A DNA stretch of 39,884 bases from a virus (IMGVR_UViG_3300009610_000054:1-39884), one strand, 5' to 3'. Shown: positions 7,545 to 17,190, numbered from the stretch's first letter. Notes: generated from the sequence alone by a model not told the origin. Numbers and translations are program-made.

Positions 7545-8999
7545 ATGGGTCTCGAATCAGCACCTCAGCAATCAATCGGTCGCATTGATCCGTCGTCCAT
7601 CGTGGCGAAACCGGACCATGTGATCACGCCCCTTGCCGTTGAGCAGCTTTCAAACGCTGTGCGGCAAGGATTCATCACGGCGGAGGATATCAAGGGCCGT
7701 ATTGCCGCTAACCCCGCGATTACGGAGCAGCAAAAGCTGGCCGCGATGATCGCGAAGGAAGGGCAGTCTCCCGAGGCGCAAGCTGTGCGCGCGGGCGCGA
7801 CGCATCTGGCGGGCTCCGACATCGAAGCCAAAGAGGCACAGATCAAGTATGGACCCGCGATTCAGTATTTTCAACAGTTCGCCCCTGAGGCGGGCATCCC
7901 GGCTCCGGTCACGAGCACCGGAAAACCCGACTACGCGAAGATGGCCGAACTCGGCTCGCAACTTTACAACTGGAAAATCCAGAAGCAGACCGCCGTTGAT
8001 CGTCTCACTCCCGTGGAGTGGAAAGAGGGACTTAAAAATGGCCAGAAGGTTCTGCTCAAGTTCAACAAGTCCGGCGAGTTGATCTCTCCCGAGTTGGAAA
8101 ATGAACTTCACACGCGCGTGATGACTCCGTTCTCCGGTGTTCAGCCCGGTGCGGTGCAGGCCGCCCCGGTTCAGCAAGCCGCTCCTACCGCTCAATCGGC
8201 TGTGCCAGCGGTGACGCCCAATTTTTCTGGACCCGCGAGCACGCAGCAAGAGGCGATTGCCCGTGATCAACAGCTTTCGAAGTTGTTACCGACTGCCATC
8301 CAGCCGAAAGCGGCTGCTCAGGCTCCGGCGATGCCTTCTGTTCAACCAGCGCGATCCACTACTGCGGTGCAACCCGTAGGCACGAAGATTCCCGGCGTTG
8401 GCATCAGTCTCGGTGCGAACCTCACGGAGGAAGAAAATCAGCGCAAAGAAGCTGCGGGCGTCGCGAGCAACCTCGCGGTGAACGATCAACTGAAGCAGAA
8501 CGTTTCGGAAGCGAAGAAACTTTTGATGCAAGCTAACATCGTCGGACCCGGCGCGGGTAGTTCGGTGGTTCAGACGTTGAATCAGGTTGGGGCGGCTCTC
8601 GGTATTCGTGAAACGGAATATAACTCTCAGCAAAAGCTGGTGCAACTCATCAACAAGAAAGTGCTCGAAGGCGCGCAGGCCATGAAAGGCAATCTGTCCG
8701 ACAAGGACGTTCGCTTTTTGCAGCAATCGTTCCCGGGCCTTACATCAGACGAGCCTACGTGGAACAGCTATCTTGATCAGTGGGACAAAATGCTGGACCT
8801 CAACAGTCAGGTGTTGCGCGGCGTGTCTCCCAAAGGCGCATCCATTTTCGATCAAGCGAACGCAGCGGTTAAGCCCGGTGGTGCGGCCCCTGCGGCTGCT
8901 CCTGCGGCTCCGCAAGGCCAGATGGGTCCTGTCATCAATTTACCCGGTCGTGGCCCAGTGCGGCGCGGCCCGGACGGTCAATTCTACCCTGCTCAGTAA
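7545..8999 (+). CDS. Internal virion protein (484 aa)
   Basis: A 484-residue soluble protein. Residues about 1-190 and 290-430 are helical and charged. They are separated by an Ala/Pro/Gln-rich linker (about 195-280), and a second Ala/Pro linker precedes a basic tail ending 'GRGPVRRGPDGQFYPAQ'. The 'QFYP' ending echoes the 'FQP' linkers in the neighbouring giant protein. Long helical blocks with low-complexity linkers fit a core or ejection protein. It ends two bases before the giant ORF, so the two are translated in tandem. Function is inferred from position only. Confidence 0.65.
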   Translation: MGLESAPQQSIGRIDPSSIVAKPDHVITPLAVEQLSNAVRQGFITAEDIKGRIAANPAITEQQKLAAMIAKEGQSPEAQAVRAGATHLAGSDIEAKEAQIKYGPAIQYFQQFAPEAGIPAPVTSTGKPDYAKMAELGSQLYNWKIQKQTAVDRLTPVEWKEGLKNGQKVLLKFNKSGELISPELENELHTRVMTPFSGVQPGAVQAAPVQQAAPTAQSAVPAVTPNFSGPASTQQEAIARDQQLSKLLPTAIQPKAAAQAPAMPSVQPARSTTAVQPVGTKIPGVGISLGANLTEEENQRKEAAGVASNLAVNDQLKQNVSEAKKLLMQANIVGPGAGSSVVQTLNQVGAALGIRETEYNSQQKLVQLINKKVLEGAQAMKGNLSDKDVRFLQQSFPGLTSDEPTWNSYLDQWDKMLDLNSQVLRGVSPKGASIFDQANAAVKPGGAAPAAAPAAPQGQMGPVINLPGRGPVRRGPDGQFYPAQ

Positions 9000-9001
9000 T
9001 T

Positions 9002-12000
9002 ATGTCCGAACCGCTCCAGCTAACGCCCGAGGAAATCTCGGCGTATGAAGCGGCTGCTCAACAGCAGCCTGCCTCGATCAACCCGCTCCGGGACCTTTCG
9101 GCGGACGATTTGTTTTCTCTTGCGACTCAGGACAAGGAATTCGATCTCGTCAACGAGTTTCGCCGTAACAAGGACTTGTGGGGGGATCAGAATCTCGTCA
9201 GCAAGGTCGCTGACGTGCATGAGCGCATCAAGCAGCGCGGTTTTCAACTTTCAGATATCCCCGGCCCCGGTAAAATGGCGCACACTGCCTTCGGCATCGC
9301 GAAGGGCTTCGGGAAACAGGCGTGGAACTATGCTAACGCGCTGATCGGCGTTCCCGTCGCGGGCGCGATTGGTGAAATTACCGGCGATGCGAGGAACCCG
9401 GGCTTCCATACGGAACTCGCGCAGGAAGGACAGCGCCGGGTGATGGAAAACGTCGCGGGAACTGAGTCCGGCATGTTTGGGGTCGCTCAACTTGGAAAGA
9501 AAGCCCTCAACACTGTGAAGAAATCGGCGCTCGCGTATAGCGGGGTCGAGGAAAATCTCACGCCGGAGCAAAAAGTAAGTAATTTATGGTCTGATGTCGG
9601 TGTCGGCGATATCGCCGAGGACATCACGAAAGGCAAAGGCGCATTTTTGACACCAATTGGTGTCAATGTGCGCGAGGAACTCGAAGCCGCAGGCAAACCG
9701 ATCCGCCCCGAGGAAGTTCAGGCCCTTGCAGCGGGTGATCCCGTTTCTTTTTATACATATGGCCGCGCTTTTGGTGGCGCAGGTAAGGCTGTTGGCCGCG
9801 CTGCTCAGGAAGTTCGTGCTGCGTTGCCCGCAGGCGTCACGAAAGCAGTTCAAGCGACTGCTGCGAAGCTGCCCACGGCTGAAGAAGCGGCTGGTAAAGC
9901 GATTCAGGCTACTGGAAATCTTGTGGACCTCGGGGGACGCGCTGTTAAGGTCGCTGGACCCACTGCTGGGTTTGTTAAGGGTGCGATGACGGGCGGACCC
10001 ATCGCAGCCCTCGCAGGTTTGAAGGGCGGCGAGATCGCGGCGAAGTTGGGAAGCAAAGTTTCCAAGATCGGTGAAGGTATCAAAGCCGCAGGTAAAGAAG
10101 TGGCTGGAGAAACTCCCGTTACGTCGGCCACAGCGCAGCTTGCGAAGGACGTGGCCAGTTCCGTGCCCAGCACTGCCGCTGAGATCGGCAAGGGCCTCGC
10201 GTTCGACATCGGCACAGCCGCGTTGACCTCTGAATCCCCGCACGACACCCAATCGGTGGGTATTGGCGCTTTTTTCGGCGGCATGAACGCAGCCAAGCGG
10301 GCGGGCGGGCGCATCATGAGCGGTCAGATCGTCGCACCGCGCGAATGGGGTGTTGATAAGTATGTTCCGCCTTCCGGGCAGGTTGATTCCAGCTTCGAGA
10401 ACATGCATATCGCTGCAACGAAGGACGCGTCGCCAGCGGTGAAGGTTCGTTTAAACGCCATCCGTCAATTCCTCAAGGGCTCGCATGCGGACGCAGATGT
10501 GTTCCTCGCGAAGGACTCTGCATCGCTGGAAAATACTCTGAAGCAAAACGGCGTGAGCGATGCGCAAGCGAAAACTCTTTCCCAACAGGAAGGGTTCTTC
10601 ACCGCGAACATCCCCGGCAAGAACGGTGGCACCCGGCGCGTGATCATCGCCCGCAATGTGGATGCCGCGCCCCACGAAGCTTTTCATGCGATTCAGGATG
10701 TGCTCGGTGAGGACGCGAATCAGCACATCGATCAGATCGTCCGTCAAGAGTATGGTCCTCAGTGGGAGCAAGAGGGTCAGCGTTACGCCAATCGTATCGC
10801 CCCGGGCGGAGACTGGCGCGAGATCATTTTAGACTCGACCGGCACCGGCTTGGACTACGCGAAGGAAAAGATCGCGATGTCGGTGGGCAATGAGTATCGG
10901 AATATCACCGGTGCCGAACCTACGGCTGAATACGTGCAGGCTCGCACGAAAGAAATCTTGGGCCAGAAGATGGACGCCGCTCTGGAAGCGAATCAGGGCG
11001 TTGATCCCAATCAGATTTCTCAGCAAGTGTGGCGCGACATCCTCTCGCCGCAGGAAGCTACCGCGATTGCGGATTCATATCTCGCTCGCGAACTCGCGGC
11101 AGAGAATTTCGACATGGTCTTTAAGAACCTCAGCGCCGCGTTGCAGAATCCCGGGCTCCCGGGCCGTCTCGCGCGCGTTGTGGCGAACTTGGTCAGCACC
11201 CTTGGTGGTGAGCCACTGTCGCCGGGGGTCACGTCTCAAATCGGTCAGGTCTCGCCTAAGTTCAAAGTGACTGAGGCAGTCCGGCTTGCTCCGCACCTCG
11301 TTCAACCCAAAGCCGGTTCACCCAAACCGGAGATTTTACCCGTCGTTAAACCGAAAGGTCCCAGTGAACCCTTGCTTCCGTCTCCCAAGCCCAATGAGCC
11401 CAAGCCCGAAGTCAAAGAACCCATCACCGAAGAAAACCCGGCACAGATCGCTGCGGAAGCGCCTACAACACCTATTGCAGGTGGCACAGCTTCGCCCCGA
11501 GAACTACTCGGGACGATTGCGGAAGCTATCGCTCAGCGAGCAGGAGTTAAAATCAATTATCTCTCAGCACCGGAAGAACCGGCAGCAGCTACAACTTCAA
11601 ACCGAGATGTCCGACGACAAATGATCGAAACCTTCCGCACGATGCCGCCCGAGGCGCGCTCGCTGTGGGAGAAGACCTTTTTCCCGGAGAAGGTTTTGAA
11701 GTTGAAGGGCGACAAGTATCAGGTGCTCGGTTGGGCTCCCGAGGTGTTCGCCGCCAATGCGCACAAGTTAGCGGCGAAGCTGGAGGAACTCGGCGTTTCT
11801 GAAGCATCACCGTATCCGATTGAGAAGGGCTCGTTCACCTCGGAGGGATGGCAGGAACTTTACCGCGACGTGCAGAAGTTCGTCCAGAATCAAATGGGCG
11901 GTCGCACCGGCGCGGGCGAATCACTGGTGGTCCCCAAGATGCCGGGCATGACTGCTCCCCCGGAGAAGGGCCAGCCTGCCGCACTCGATCAGACTAAAGC

Positions 12001-15000
12001 GGACCTGATCAACATGCTTTTCAATTTCCGATTGCCGGATACTGCCCGGGTGCAGAAGGGCAAGCTGCCCCTTAACATCGCCGGTCAGGATGTCAGCGAA
12101 GCCACAAAGCCGGGCCGCACTGCCATCCCGATTATTCCTCGTGGATCGTTCGAGGGCGCGGAAGCAGCACGTCAAGGAATTGAAGGTCGTCCGATCAAAG
12201 AGGTCAATCCTCTGCGTCAACAGATTGAAGCCGCCGCGCAAGCCAAGGGCGTGCCTATGCCGGAATTTCTGGAAGCAATCCAACGGCTCAATCTGGAGAA
12301 CATCAAAGAGGTTCAGATCGCCCCGGAGGTGCCGGAGTTTCGCGGTAATACTCTCACGCTGTCCGCTGGATTCCAGCCACCCAAGACGGCGAAGCAGGCG
12401 GAAGAACTGGTGAAGTCGGTCGCCAAGATGACACCCAAAGAATTCGACAAGTGGGCGCATGAGACGCCAGATGGTTTGACGGAAGCAGCATATCAAACTG
12501 GATTAAATGCCCCCAGCAAAGAGTTCGTTCAGTTTTTGAACATCGCGGCAGAGTCGTTCGGCAAGCGGGCCTTGGACTTGATCTCGACCAATCCCGAGGA
12601 AGGGATGATCCTCGCCGCACAGCAGCAGTTTTTCAATGAGGCATGGCAAGCCGCCACAGGCGAAGGCTCTGCGGGATACTCTCTCCGTAAAGAGAAGCCC
12701 GGTTATCAACCTAAGTTTCCAGTAAATGTAAATACCTCTGAGACTAATTTACAAAAGAAAGTTCTTGACTCGGCTCCTGAAATTTCAGATGATGGGGGTA
12801 ATATGAGCACCCAACTACAGCCGAAGAAGGCTGCGAAGAAAGAGTTCAAGATGAAGCCTGCACAGGCCGGATTCAGCAAAGCATGGATTCTGCCGGACGG
12901 CACACCCGTGCAATTGGGCGGCAAGTGGCATCACGAATTCATTAACGAGTCTCCCGAACTTCGCAGCAAGTATGGTCTGCCGATGGACGAGAACACCGAG
13001 CAGAACCGGATTGAAGCCTTGAAAGAGGGATTCGTCCAGGTCAATTGGGCCGACGCATCCGGGCGCATTACCATCGAAGCGCGTGAAAAGGACTGGCCCA
13101 AGCAGCGGGAAGCGGTTCGCTCTTTTGTGGAGCGGAACGCAGACAAGATCGACTGGATCAAAGTCTACCTTTTCGATGACACGGTCCAGAGCATCAAGAA
13201 TCAGGATGAAGCGAAAGTTTTCACCTTGGATGACATCGAGAAACCGGCAATGGTTCCGTTCCTCGATTTGGACACGAAGCGCGCCACTGGGGATGCCTCG
13301 GATCGGTTATTTCAAAAAGCGGTCGAGAGCACAAATAAGGCTCCGGCTGAGTCTTTCAAAAAAGGTCTGACGACGGTGGATGGTGAAGGCTACTGGGTTG
13401 ACCCCAAGGGCGAGTTCATCCAAGCCCCTGATTCACATGAGATGACTGCTTACGAGATCAACAATGCTCGCAAGCTTGGTCTGGATTTGGACAAGCTTCA
13501 GCGCGAGATGGATAAGATCGGCAGTGAAGCCGTCTACCACGCGATGAATGCCAAGAAGTATCTGCGCGCCTACAACGTGGGTCCTGATATCCTCGCGGTC
13601 GAAGGCTTGGGAAAATGGGAAGACATCCCGCGCACACAGCGCGAGAAGATGGAAGATGCAGCGGTTGAGTCCGGGCGTATCCTGTATTTCAACGACCGGA
13701 AGATTGATTCTACTGACGTGGTTGACCTCGGCGCATCATTCCAGCCTAAGAAGGTGGCTGAGGACTACGCCAAGAAGGCGGGCATCAAATACACCCCCAG
13801 CACCACTCGTTCAGAGGTGCCAGTGGAGACTGCAAAGAAGTTAGCGGATTTTTACGAAGCGGCCTCACATAGCCCAGAGGACGCGGAGGTGAAAAAGTCC
13901 TATGAGGCGTTGGCCAAAGAGACGCTGGCCCAATACAGCGCCATGAAGGATGCGGGCTATACCATCGAACCGTGGACCGGCGAGGGCGAGCCCTACAAGT
14001 CTAGCGCCGACATGGTCAAAGACGTGACCGAGAACAAGCACCTTTTCTTCCGCCGCACTGAGGACAGCTTTGGCAAAGAGGAAACGGATCGCAGCCGCAA
14101 GAACCCGATGCTCGAACCGTCCGGCATCGATGATCTGCTCGTGAACGATGTGTTCCGCGCAGTGCATGACTTTTTCGGACACGCCAAAGAGGGATTGCAA
14201 TTCGGACCCAAGGGCGGGTTCAATGCGTGGAAGGTCCACTCGGAAATGTATTCGCCAGATGCCCAAGGGGCATTAGCTGCGGAGACTCTCGCACAAAACT
14301 TTTGGGTGAACTTCGGCAAGCAGATTCGCCGCACGGATGGCAGCATCCCGGCGAAGGGCGACAAGGATTACGTCGCACTGCCGGATCGCCAATTTGCCGA
14401 GCAGAAGAACCTCGTGATCCCGGATGAATTACTGGATGAAGTGCGCGCGCAGTTCCAACCCCGTCGCGCGGATGAGGACCTGTTCGGTGCAAAGCCGACC
14501 TATACCAAGTCCGAGGTATCGAAGATGACGCGCGCGGAATTGAAGGAAGCGTTCCCCGAGGCAATTATCCCCAAGCAGAAGGACGAAGCCATTCCTTCGG
14601 ATATCACTGGCTCGCCTCTGTTTAAACGTGCTGGTAATGAGGAAGCCGCCGTCAAAGCTTTTGCAGATGGACTCGTGAAGTTCGCTCGCGAGAATCGGAA
14701 CGATCCCGTTTTCAAAGCCGGTGTCGAATGGTATGACGAATTCACGCCCATGCTGAAAAAGGAATTCGGAGAGCATGCAGACCTTTTCGCCGAGTTACTT
14801 GCGGCTACATCCCCACAAACTGGCGTAGAGACCAATTTCGCCTACGCGGTGGACGCCATCGAGAGCCTTAAGGCGGGCCGATTCAACAAGATCATCCCCA
14901 AGTTCAACGAAGGCTTGGAAAAGATTGCGACTGGCGCATGGGAAAAGTGGTATAACAAGGAACTGCCCAACATTCCCGAGCCGCCTAAAAATCCTACGCC

Positions 15001-15556
15001 TGCCGCGTTCCTTGAGCACTGGATTTTCAAGCACGATCTCAAGCCGCGTCAGAGCAACGGGAAGTTATACGGCATCCACTCCCTGCCGGTGCTTCAGGTG
15101 CTCGCTCGGAAATGGTTGACTGAAGCGCGCGGGCCAAAGACTTTGAACTTCGTGGAGAACCTTCTCGGCAAGGGTGAGGAAGCCACCATCGATTTATGGT
15201 CTGATCGCACCATGCGGCGCATTGGCTATGCGGGGCAGGAACGCTGGCGCATTCTCCCTAAGAACATCGGCCCAGTGTCCGACAAGGATTTTGCATTCGC
15301 CCAAAAGGCATACCGCGCTGCCGCCGAGCGGCTGGGTATGAAGCCCAGTTCCCTACAGGCTGCTCTGTGGTTCGCAGAGAAGAAGCTATGGGCGGAGAAC
15401 GGCTGGAGTCCGTTGGACCTCGGAGATTTTCGGCAGGAGATGAAGAAGCTGCCCATGATGCGACAGGGCTTCCAGAGCCGCTTGACGGCGGAGAAGAAAT
15501 CTGCTAAGGTAAGGCCAGCAGAAGCCCTAGATTTGGGCCTCATTCAACCGAGATAA
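9002..15556 (+). CDS. Giant polyvalent internal virion protein with metallopeptidase-like motif (2184 aa)
   Basis: A 2184-residue protein, the largest in the window and a candidate ejected core protein (position of T7 gp16). An N-terminal region (1-480) is Ala/Gly-rich with hydrophobic stretches. A domain around 490-620 holds HEAFH at 558-562 (HExxH zinc-site pattern), so it may be a metallopeptidase. A Pro/Lys-rich linker lies near 765-810. Around 1340-1410 is a compact alpha/beta segment. Around 1715-1775 is the block 'VHDFFGHAKEGLQFGPKGG...NAW...SPDAQGALAAETLAQNFWVNFG', a conserved associated domain of large phage polyvalent proteins. The C-terminus (about 1880-2150, with 'IDLWSDR' and 'SSLQAALWFAEKKLW') resembles another such domain (DUF7178-like, from memory). 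Short 'FQP(K/R/P)' motifs recur at 1124, 1580 and 1818, with related QP sites near 1236 and 1273. An AT-rich dip at 12720-12810 precedes Met1268. There is no internal stop. Confidence 0.8.
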   Translation: MSEPLQLTPEEISAYEAAAQQQPASINPLRDLSADDLFSLATQDKEFDLVNEFRRNKDLWGDQNLVSKVADVHERIKQRGFQLSDIPGPGKMAHTAFGIAKGFGKQAWNYANALIGVPVAGAIGEITGDARNPGFHTELAQEGQRRVMENVAGTESGMFGVAQLGKKALNTVKKSALAYSGVEENLTPEQKVSNLWSDVGVGDIAEDITKGKGAFLTPIGVNVREELEAAGKPIRPEEVQALAAGDPVSFYTYGRAFGGAGKAVGRAAQEVRAALPAGVTKAVQATAAKLPTAEEAAGKAIQATGNLVDLGGRAVKVAGPTAGFVKGAMTGGPIAALAGLKGGEIAAKLGSKVSKIGEGIKAAGKEVAGETPVTSATAQLAKDVASSVPSTAAEIGKGLAFDIGTAALTSESPHDTQSVGIGAFFGGMNAAKRAGGRIMSGQIVAPREWGVDKYVPPSGQVDSSFENMHIAATKDASPAVKVRLNAIRQFLKGSHADADVFLAKDSASLENTLKQNGVSDAQAKTLSQQEGFFTANIPGKNGGTRRVIIARNVDAAPHEAFHAIQDVLGEDANQHIDQIVRQEYGPQWEQEGQRYANRIAPGGDWREIILDSTGTGLDYAKEKIAMSVGNEYRNITGAEPTAEYVQARTKEILGQKMDAALEANQGVDPNQISQQVWRDILSPQEATAIADSYLARELAAENFDMVFKNLSAALQNPGLPGRLARVVANLVSTLGGEPLSPGVTSQIGQVSPKFKVTEAVRLAPHLVQPKAGSPKPEILPVVKPKGPSEPLLPSPKPNEPKPEVKEPITEENPAQIAAEAPTTPIAGGTASPRELLGTIAEAIAQRAGVKINYLSAPEEPAAATTSNRDVRRQMIETFRTMPPEARSLWEKTFFPEKVLKLKGDKYQVLGWAPEVFAANAHKLAAKLEELGVSEASPYPIEKGSFTSEGWQELYRDVQKFVQNQMGGRTGAGESLVVPKMPGMTAPPEKGQPAALDQTKADLINMLFNFRLPDTARVQKGKLPLNIAGQDVSEATKPGRTAIPIIPRGSFEGAEAARQGIEGRPIKEVNPLRQQIEAAAQAKGVPMPEFLEAIQRLNLENIKEVQIAPEVPEFRGNTLTLSAGFQPPKTAKQAEELVKSVAKMTPKEFDKWAHETPDGLTEAAYQTGLNAPSKEFVQFLNIAAESFGKRALDLISTNPEEGMILAAQQQFFNEAWQAATGEGSAGYSLRKEKPGYQPKFPVNVNTSETNLQKKVLDSAPEISDDGGNMSTQLQPKKAAKKEFKMKPAQAGFSKAWILPDGTPVQLGGKWHHEFINESPELRSKYGLPMDENTEQNRIEALKEGFVQVNWADASGRITIEAREKDWPKQREAVRSFVERNADKIDWIKVYLFDDTVQSIKNQDEAKVFTLDDIEKPAMVPFLDLDTKRATGDASDRLFQKAVESTNKAPAESFKKGLTTVDGEGYWVDPKGEFIQAPDSHEMTAYEINNARKLGLDLDKLQREMDKIGSEAVYHAMNAKKYLRAYNVGPDILAVEGLGKWEDIPRTQREKMEDAAVESGRILYFNDRKIDSTDVVDLGASFQPKKVAEDYAKKAGIKYTPSTTRSEVPVETAKKLADFYEAASHSPEDAEVKKSYEALAKETLAQYSAMKDAGYTIEPWTGEGEPYKSSADMVKDVTENKHLFFRRTEDSFGKEETDRSRKNPMLEPSGIDDLLVNDVFRAVHDFFGHAKEGLQFGPKGGFNAWKVHSEMYSPDAQGALAAETLAQNFWVNFGKQIRRTDGSIPAKGDKDYVALPDRQFAEQKNLVIPDELLDEVRAQFQPRRADEDLFGAKPTYTKSEVSKMTRAELKEAFPEAIIPKQKDEAIPSDITGSPLFKRAGNEEAAVKAFADGLVKFARENRNDPVFKAGVEWYDEFTPMLKKEFGEHADLFAELLAATSPQTGVETNFAYAVDAIESLKAGRFNKIIPKFNEGLEKIATGAWEKWYNKELPNIPEPPKNPTPAAFLEHWIFKHDLKPRQSNGKLYGIHSLPVLQVLARKWLTEARGPKTLNFVENLLGKGEEATIDLWSDRTMRRIGYAGQERWRILPKNIGPVSDKDFAFAQKAYRAAAERLGMKPSSLQAALWFAEKKLWAENGWSPLDLGDFRQEMKKLPMMRQGFQSRLTAEKKSAKVRPAEALDLGLIQPR
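9647..9666. repeat. 20-bp perfect palindrome, copy 1
   Basis: TTGACACCAATTGGTGTCAA is a perfect 20-bp palindrome inside the giant virion gene, where it encodes part of LTPIGVN. Its inner 16 bp (GACACCAATTGGTGTC, 9649-9664) recurs exactly at 30085-30100 in a gene on the other strand. It is a candidate binding site for a dimeric protein. Confidence 0.8.
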
Positions 15557-15561
15557 CCTAT

Positions 15562-15708
15562 ATGAAAAAGATTACTATTGAGAAGAAAAAAGACCTGCTC
15601 AAGGCCGCGCGCATCGCGAAGCAGCCGCCTATCGAGAACCAAGTCTTTTGGGAAGCCGTCCGCGGGCGGATGGATGTTCGTCAGAAGAACATGGTCAAAC
15701 CTCGGTAG
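15562..15708 (+). CDS. Small basic protein (48 aa)
   Basis: A 48-codon frame MKKITIEKKKDLLKAARIAK...VRQKNMVKPR ending at TAG 15706-15708, six bases after the giant gene, in the start context AACCTATATG. It is very Lys/Arg-rich with an N-terminal amphipathic helix. It follows the same tight spacing as other genes of the cluster. It could be a DNA-associated or minor virion peptide; no family is recognised. This gene is short enough to be missed by length-filtered gene finders. Confidence 0.65.
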   Translation: MKKITIEKKKDLLKAARIAKQPPIENQVFWEAVRGRMDVRQKNMVKPR

Positions 15709-15712
15709 GGGA

Positions 15713-15730
15713 CGCACTGTTTAGTATATG
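15713..15730 (+). promoter_or_regulatory. Leader motif copy C (CGCACTGTTTAGTATATG)
   Basis: The motif includes the start codon of the next gene and differs from copy D (20601-20618, minus strand) at one base only. It lies in the 19-base gap after the small basic gene. A role as phage promoter or leader is proposed from recurrence. Confidence 0.5.
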
Positions 15731-16327
15731 GCCGACATCGTCATCGAACCCAAAGAAGCCCCCGTAACGCCCCCATCTGTCGATCCTAGCACCAAGGCCC
15801 CGGCGTCCAAAGGCGGGTTCTCTGACGAGCTACTGCAAATCCCGGCTATGCAGGCCCTTTTCGCCGGTTCCCCTCCAGCCCTTTCCACACCCCTACAGGA
15901 CTTTGGTAAACGGCCCGAGGCGAAGCTTTTGGGCGAGCACAAGGACGAGCTAATGAAGGCCGGTATCGGCTTCTATCGCAGCCTCGGTGGCGACCTAGGT
16001 GTTCTGTTCAATCAGCTTCATATCGCCGGGCAAGACCTACAGGAAGCCGACAAGGCCGGGAAGCTACTGGAGGTGGCCCCGCCCTTCGATCAAGTCACCC
16101 AGCAGGTCATGGGCTCCGGGGAAGCGCATCCCAGCCTCTCTGCGCAGGTCCCGGGCGGTCCTAAGACTGCCGCCCCGCAAGCCGTCCCCCCGACTCCCAC
16201 CCCCGCCAGCGTGCAGAACAAGCAGGCCACGGCGCGAATCAAAAACATTCAGCCCGGTTCTCCCACGAGCGGCCCCGCCCCCGGCGCAGGTCGCATCATG
16301 AACAACATCCTCAAGCCTGTTGTTTAA
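15728..16327 (+). CDS. Pro/Ala-rich virion-cluster protein (199 aa)
   Basis: A 199-residue protein with disordered, Pro-rich ends (residues 6-28 and about 135-185) flanking a helical core (about 30-130, 'FSDELLQIPAMQALFAGSPP ... LGGDLGVLFNQLHIAGQDLQEADKAGKLLEVAPP'). It ends 'GAGRIMNNILKPVV'. It is the last gene of the virion run and is followed by a 150-base control region. It could be a scaffold-like or ejected protein. No recognised family. Confidence 0.65.
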   Translation: MADIVIEPKEAPVTPPSVDPSTKAPASKGGFSDELLQIPAMQALFAGSPPALSTPLQDFGKRPEAKLLGEHKDELMKAGIGFYRSLGGDLGVLFNQLHIAGQDLQEADKAGKLLEVAPPFDQVTQQVMGSGEAHPSLSAQVPGGPKTAAPQAVPPTPTPASVQNKQATARIKNIQPGSPTSGPAPGAGRIMNNILKPVV

Positions 16328-16360
16328 TACAGCAGGTTCCATGCCACCTTCTTTCCGGTA

Positions 16361-16464
16361 GGGAAATACCCCATATAAGTTATTTACATGGGGGGGAAAT
16401 ACCCTATTTTCCTCATTGTAGCAATTTGCTATGCTGTGTTTACGATTCAATAGTGGATCGTAAA
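16361..16464 (+). promoter_or_regulatory. Promoter/operator region of the downstream regulator gene
   Basis: The 150-base gap holds several ordered elements. Two direct copies of GGGAAATACCC (16361-16371 and 16394-16404) are spaced 33 bp apart, about three helical turns. An inverted repeat TAGCAA-T-TTGCTA lies at 16419-16431. It overlaps an extended -10-like TGC-TATGCT (16427-16435). Another inverted repeat, TTTACGAT...ATCGTAAA (16439-16464), lies just downstream, where transcription would start. No good -35 is seen at the proper spacing, which fits activator use or an extended -10 promoter. Autoregulation by the DNA-binding protein encoded next is likely but inferred. Confidence 0.55.
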
Positions 16465-16479
16465 ACAGAAAGACCAAAG

Positions 16480-17163
16480 ATGAGACCAAATGAAGAAACA
16501 ATGGGCGGGGGCACCGCGATAGCAGAAGCGCCTCGCAAACCTGCGGCCAAGTCGGTTCGCAAAGTCAAAGAACTCAGTGCCTCAGAGCGGAATCGCTTGA
16601 CGGAAGCGGAAAAGGTGATCCAAAACCACTTCGAGTCGTTTTCGAAAGCGGGTGACGCGCTCGTGGAAATCCGGGACAACCGGCTGTATCGCGAAACGCA
16701 CGGCACGTTCGAAGACTACTGCCGTGAGCGGTGGGAAATGTCGAAGACTCAGGCCAACCGTTTGATTGCGGCGGCACAAGTCATTCACAACATCGTGAAG
16801 GTGAAGGAAAGCAAAGACATCGCCGAGCATCTCAGCGAGTCCGCAGTGCGTCCCTTGACTGGACTGACGCCAAAGCAGCAGCAGAAGGTCATGCGCAAGG
16901 TGGTTGAGAAAGCGCCTCCGCCGATTGCCGGTCGTGGCGTCGTCACGGCTCGCCTCGTGCAGACCGTCGCGCGGCAGGTTGTGCCCAGCGCGTTCAAAAA
17001 GGTGAAGACCAACGGTCGTCGCCCTAGCGCCGGTGATTTGATTCGCCGGTCTGAAGTCCTCGGTGCCCTCACCGCTTGGGAAAAAACCAAGGGGAAGAAG
17101 ATGGACATCCTGTCGGCTCGCGACGCCATTAAGGCTGTGCGCGAGATCATCACCAACCTGTAA
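16480..17163 (+). CDS. DNA-binding regulatory protein with ParB/plasmid-type HTH segment (227 aa)
   Basis: From ATG 16480 the protein has 227 residues. Residues about 40-110 contain the pattern 'AGDALVEIRDNRLYRETHGTFEDYCRERWEMSKTQANRLIAAAQVI'. This is a helix-turn-helix segment known from plasmid and phage regulatory or partition-associated proteins, in which 'TFEDYCRERW' precedes the recognition helix. The C-terminal half is basic with several short helices. In-frame ATGs at 16426 and 16501 are alternatives; 16480 is preferred because 16426 lies inside the operator-like repeats. It is preceded by its own control region while its upstream neighbours are virion genes, which suggests an independently regulated transcription or replication regulator. 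The exact target is unknown. Confidence 0.65.
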   Translation: MRPNEETMGGGTAIAEAPRKPAAKSVRKVKELSASERNRLTEAEKVIQNHFESFSKAGDALVEIRDNRLYRETHGTFEDYCRERWEMSKTQANRLIAAAQVIHNIVKVKESKDIAEHLSESAVRPLTGLTPKQQQKVMRKVVEKAPPPIAGRGVVTARLVQTVARQVVPSAFKKVKTNGRRPSAGDLIRRSEVLGALTAWEKTKGKKMDILSARDAIKAVREIITNL

Positions 17164-17190
17164 CCGAAACACCTGACCAAAGATACAGTT

